From Acidimicrobiaceae bacterium (GTDB lineage: Bacteria; Actinomycetota; Acidimicrobiia; Acidimicrobiales; Palsa-688), in assembly GCA_030838025.1 (NCBI GenBank), contig JAUTXM010000340.1, positions 1 through 5,979 of the forward strand: a stretch of 5,979 bases of DNA, read 5' to 3'. The notes below the pieces were generated by a model, which saw only the letters and a program-made list of their open reading frames with translations, made no database searches and was not told the DNA's origin. Below are positions 5,252-5,979 of this stretch, piece after piece (positions within the stretch are counted from its first letter, which is position 1; the number at the start of each line of letters is the position of its first letter). The position numbers and the translations under genes were made by a program.

Positions 5252-5979
5252 TCAGCGGGGCATCGCCTGGGCCGCGAGCGCGGAGGCGGCCAAGTCGGCC
5301 AGGGCGATCGAGGCCAGGAGTTGGTCTTCGGTCACTCGGGTGCCCGGTTGGGCGACCAGGACGTAGCGGCCGAGTGGGCGGCCTTGATGCTCGACCACCA
5401 GGGAGACTTCCTTGGTGGGAAATCCCATGGTTTGAAACCCCCACCGGATGGCCCCCCATGACACGTCACCGTGTCGCTCGATGAACGGTCCCGGTGTGGC
5501 CGCGAACGCGGTGTCGAACCGGCACGATCGCAGCGTGAACAGGTCGGTGAGCTCGTTGGCGGCCGCCTGGACGACCTGGTCGGCCGGTTCGCCGGCCGCC
5601 ACCATCTCGGCCACGGCGTGGATGCGGCCCAGGTCGTAGCTGCTCTGGGCGGCCCGGCGGCGGTGGCGGCGATTGGTGGCGGCCAGTTGGCCGACGATGA
5701 GGCCCACGGCCAGAAGGAGCCCCGTTGTCTGCAGATCCTGGGGCCGGGTGATGACAAGCGCCCCGTCGGGCCGGGTGTGAAAGACCTCGAAGCCGACGCT
5801 GGCCGACCCCGCCGCGATCGCGGCGGTGGCCCGGGTGCCGGTGGCGGCCAGCAGGGTGACGATCGCGGCCAGGGCGAGGGCGATGGTCGGTGCGGGGGTG
5901 GTGTTCCGCAGCGGGACGCGCGCCAGGGCGGCGCCGCCCGGCAAGACGGACGCAGCGGCCAGCGCCACGGCGGTCCGGT
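5252..5979 (-). CDS. DUF4118 membrane protein with GAF-like domain, no kinase domain (5' end outside window)
   Basis: The frame stays open to the right edge, so the start probably lies beyond 5979; GTG 5968 is the first possible start inside and would give 238 residues. The N-terminal half has the DUF4118 pattern of KdpD-like sensors: hydrophobic helices at about 1-17, 28-42, 46-60 and 81-97 (numbered from GTG 5968), the signature GFEVFHTRPDGALVIT (59-74) and TTGLLLAVGLIVGQLA (81-96). After an Arg-rich boundary (100-105), residues about 110-235 look like a GAF-type sensory domain: a helix with GRIHAVAEMVAAGEP, a central beta region, and a closing helix after TEDQLLASIALADLA. The gene stops there, with no DHp/HATPase, PP2C or GGDEF output domain, so it may sense and pass a signal through a partner protein, or be a decayed sensor kinase. 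It converges with the lipoprotein gene. Confidence 0.82.
   Translation of the reverse strand, partial: RTAVALAAASVLPGGAALARVPLRNTTPAPTIALALAAIVTLLAATGTRATAAIAAGSASVGFEVFHTRPDGALVITRPQDLQTTGLLLAVGLIVGQLAATNRRHRRRAAQSSYDLGRIHAVAEMVAAGEPADQVVQAAANELTDLFTLRSCRFDTAFAATPGPFIERHGDVSWGAIRWGFQTMGFPTKEVSLVVEHQGRPLGRYVLVAQPGTRVTEDQLLASIALADLAASALAAQAMPR

Overview
The window is GC-rich DNA with GTG starts, strongly G/C-biased third codon positions and gene families typical of Actinobacteria: an Rv2525c-like DUF1906 protein, an RsbW-type ATPase, a DUF4118 membrane protein and a lipobox PQQ-propeller lipoprotein. I cannot place it below the phylum. There are no rRNA, tRNA, transposase, integrase or CRISPR features. 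Six protein-coding genes are supported, one of them cut by the right edge.

Layout. Bases 1-503 hold no convincing gene, only small inverted repeats and a 14-codon leader-like ORF whose stop overlaps the next start. Bases 504-1457 (+) encode a DUF1906 glycoside-hydrolase-like protein with two C-terminal propeller-like repeats. Its third-position GC is visibly lower than that of the genes to the right, so it looks like an accessory gene. It converges, with only 5 bp between stop codons, on a small helix-turn-helix protein (1463-1825, -). Divergent from that is an RsbW/SpoIIAB-type ATP-binding protein (1987-2403, +), preceded by a possible SigB/SigF-type promoter and a 13-codon ORF with a good ribosome binding site. 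Bases 2404-2650 are a C-rich, T-poor spacer with a near-perfect 26-bp tandem duplication.

Bases 2651-3727 and 3782-5161 (+) form a likely two-gene cell-envelope operon: a single-pass membrane-anchored protein of an unnamed, probably barrel-fold family, then a PQQ-type beta-propeller lipoprotein. Downstream, two inverted repeats fill the 90-bp gap to the convergent DUF4118-GAF sensor-like gene (5252 to beyond 5979, -), which has no kinase domain in view.

How the genes relate. The helix-turn-helix protein and the RsbW-like protein share a divergent regulatory region and look like local regulators, but no sigma factor or anti-anti-sigma factor is visible. The 2651/3782 pair probably acts together outside the membrane; the substrate is unknown. 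Nothing amounts to a demonstrated new system. The best candidates for a second look are the membrane-anchored barrel plus propeller pair, the DUF1906-propeller protein with its leader ORF, and the arrangement in front of the RsbW-like gene.
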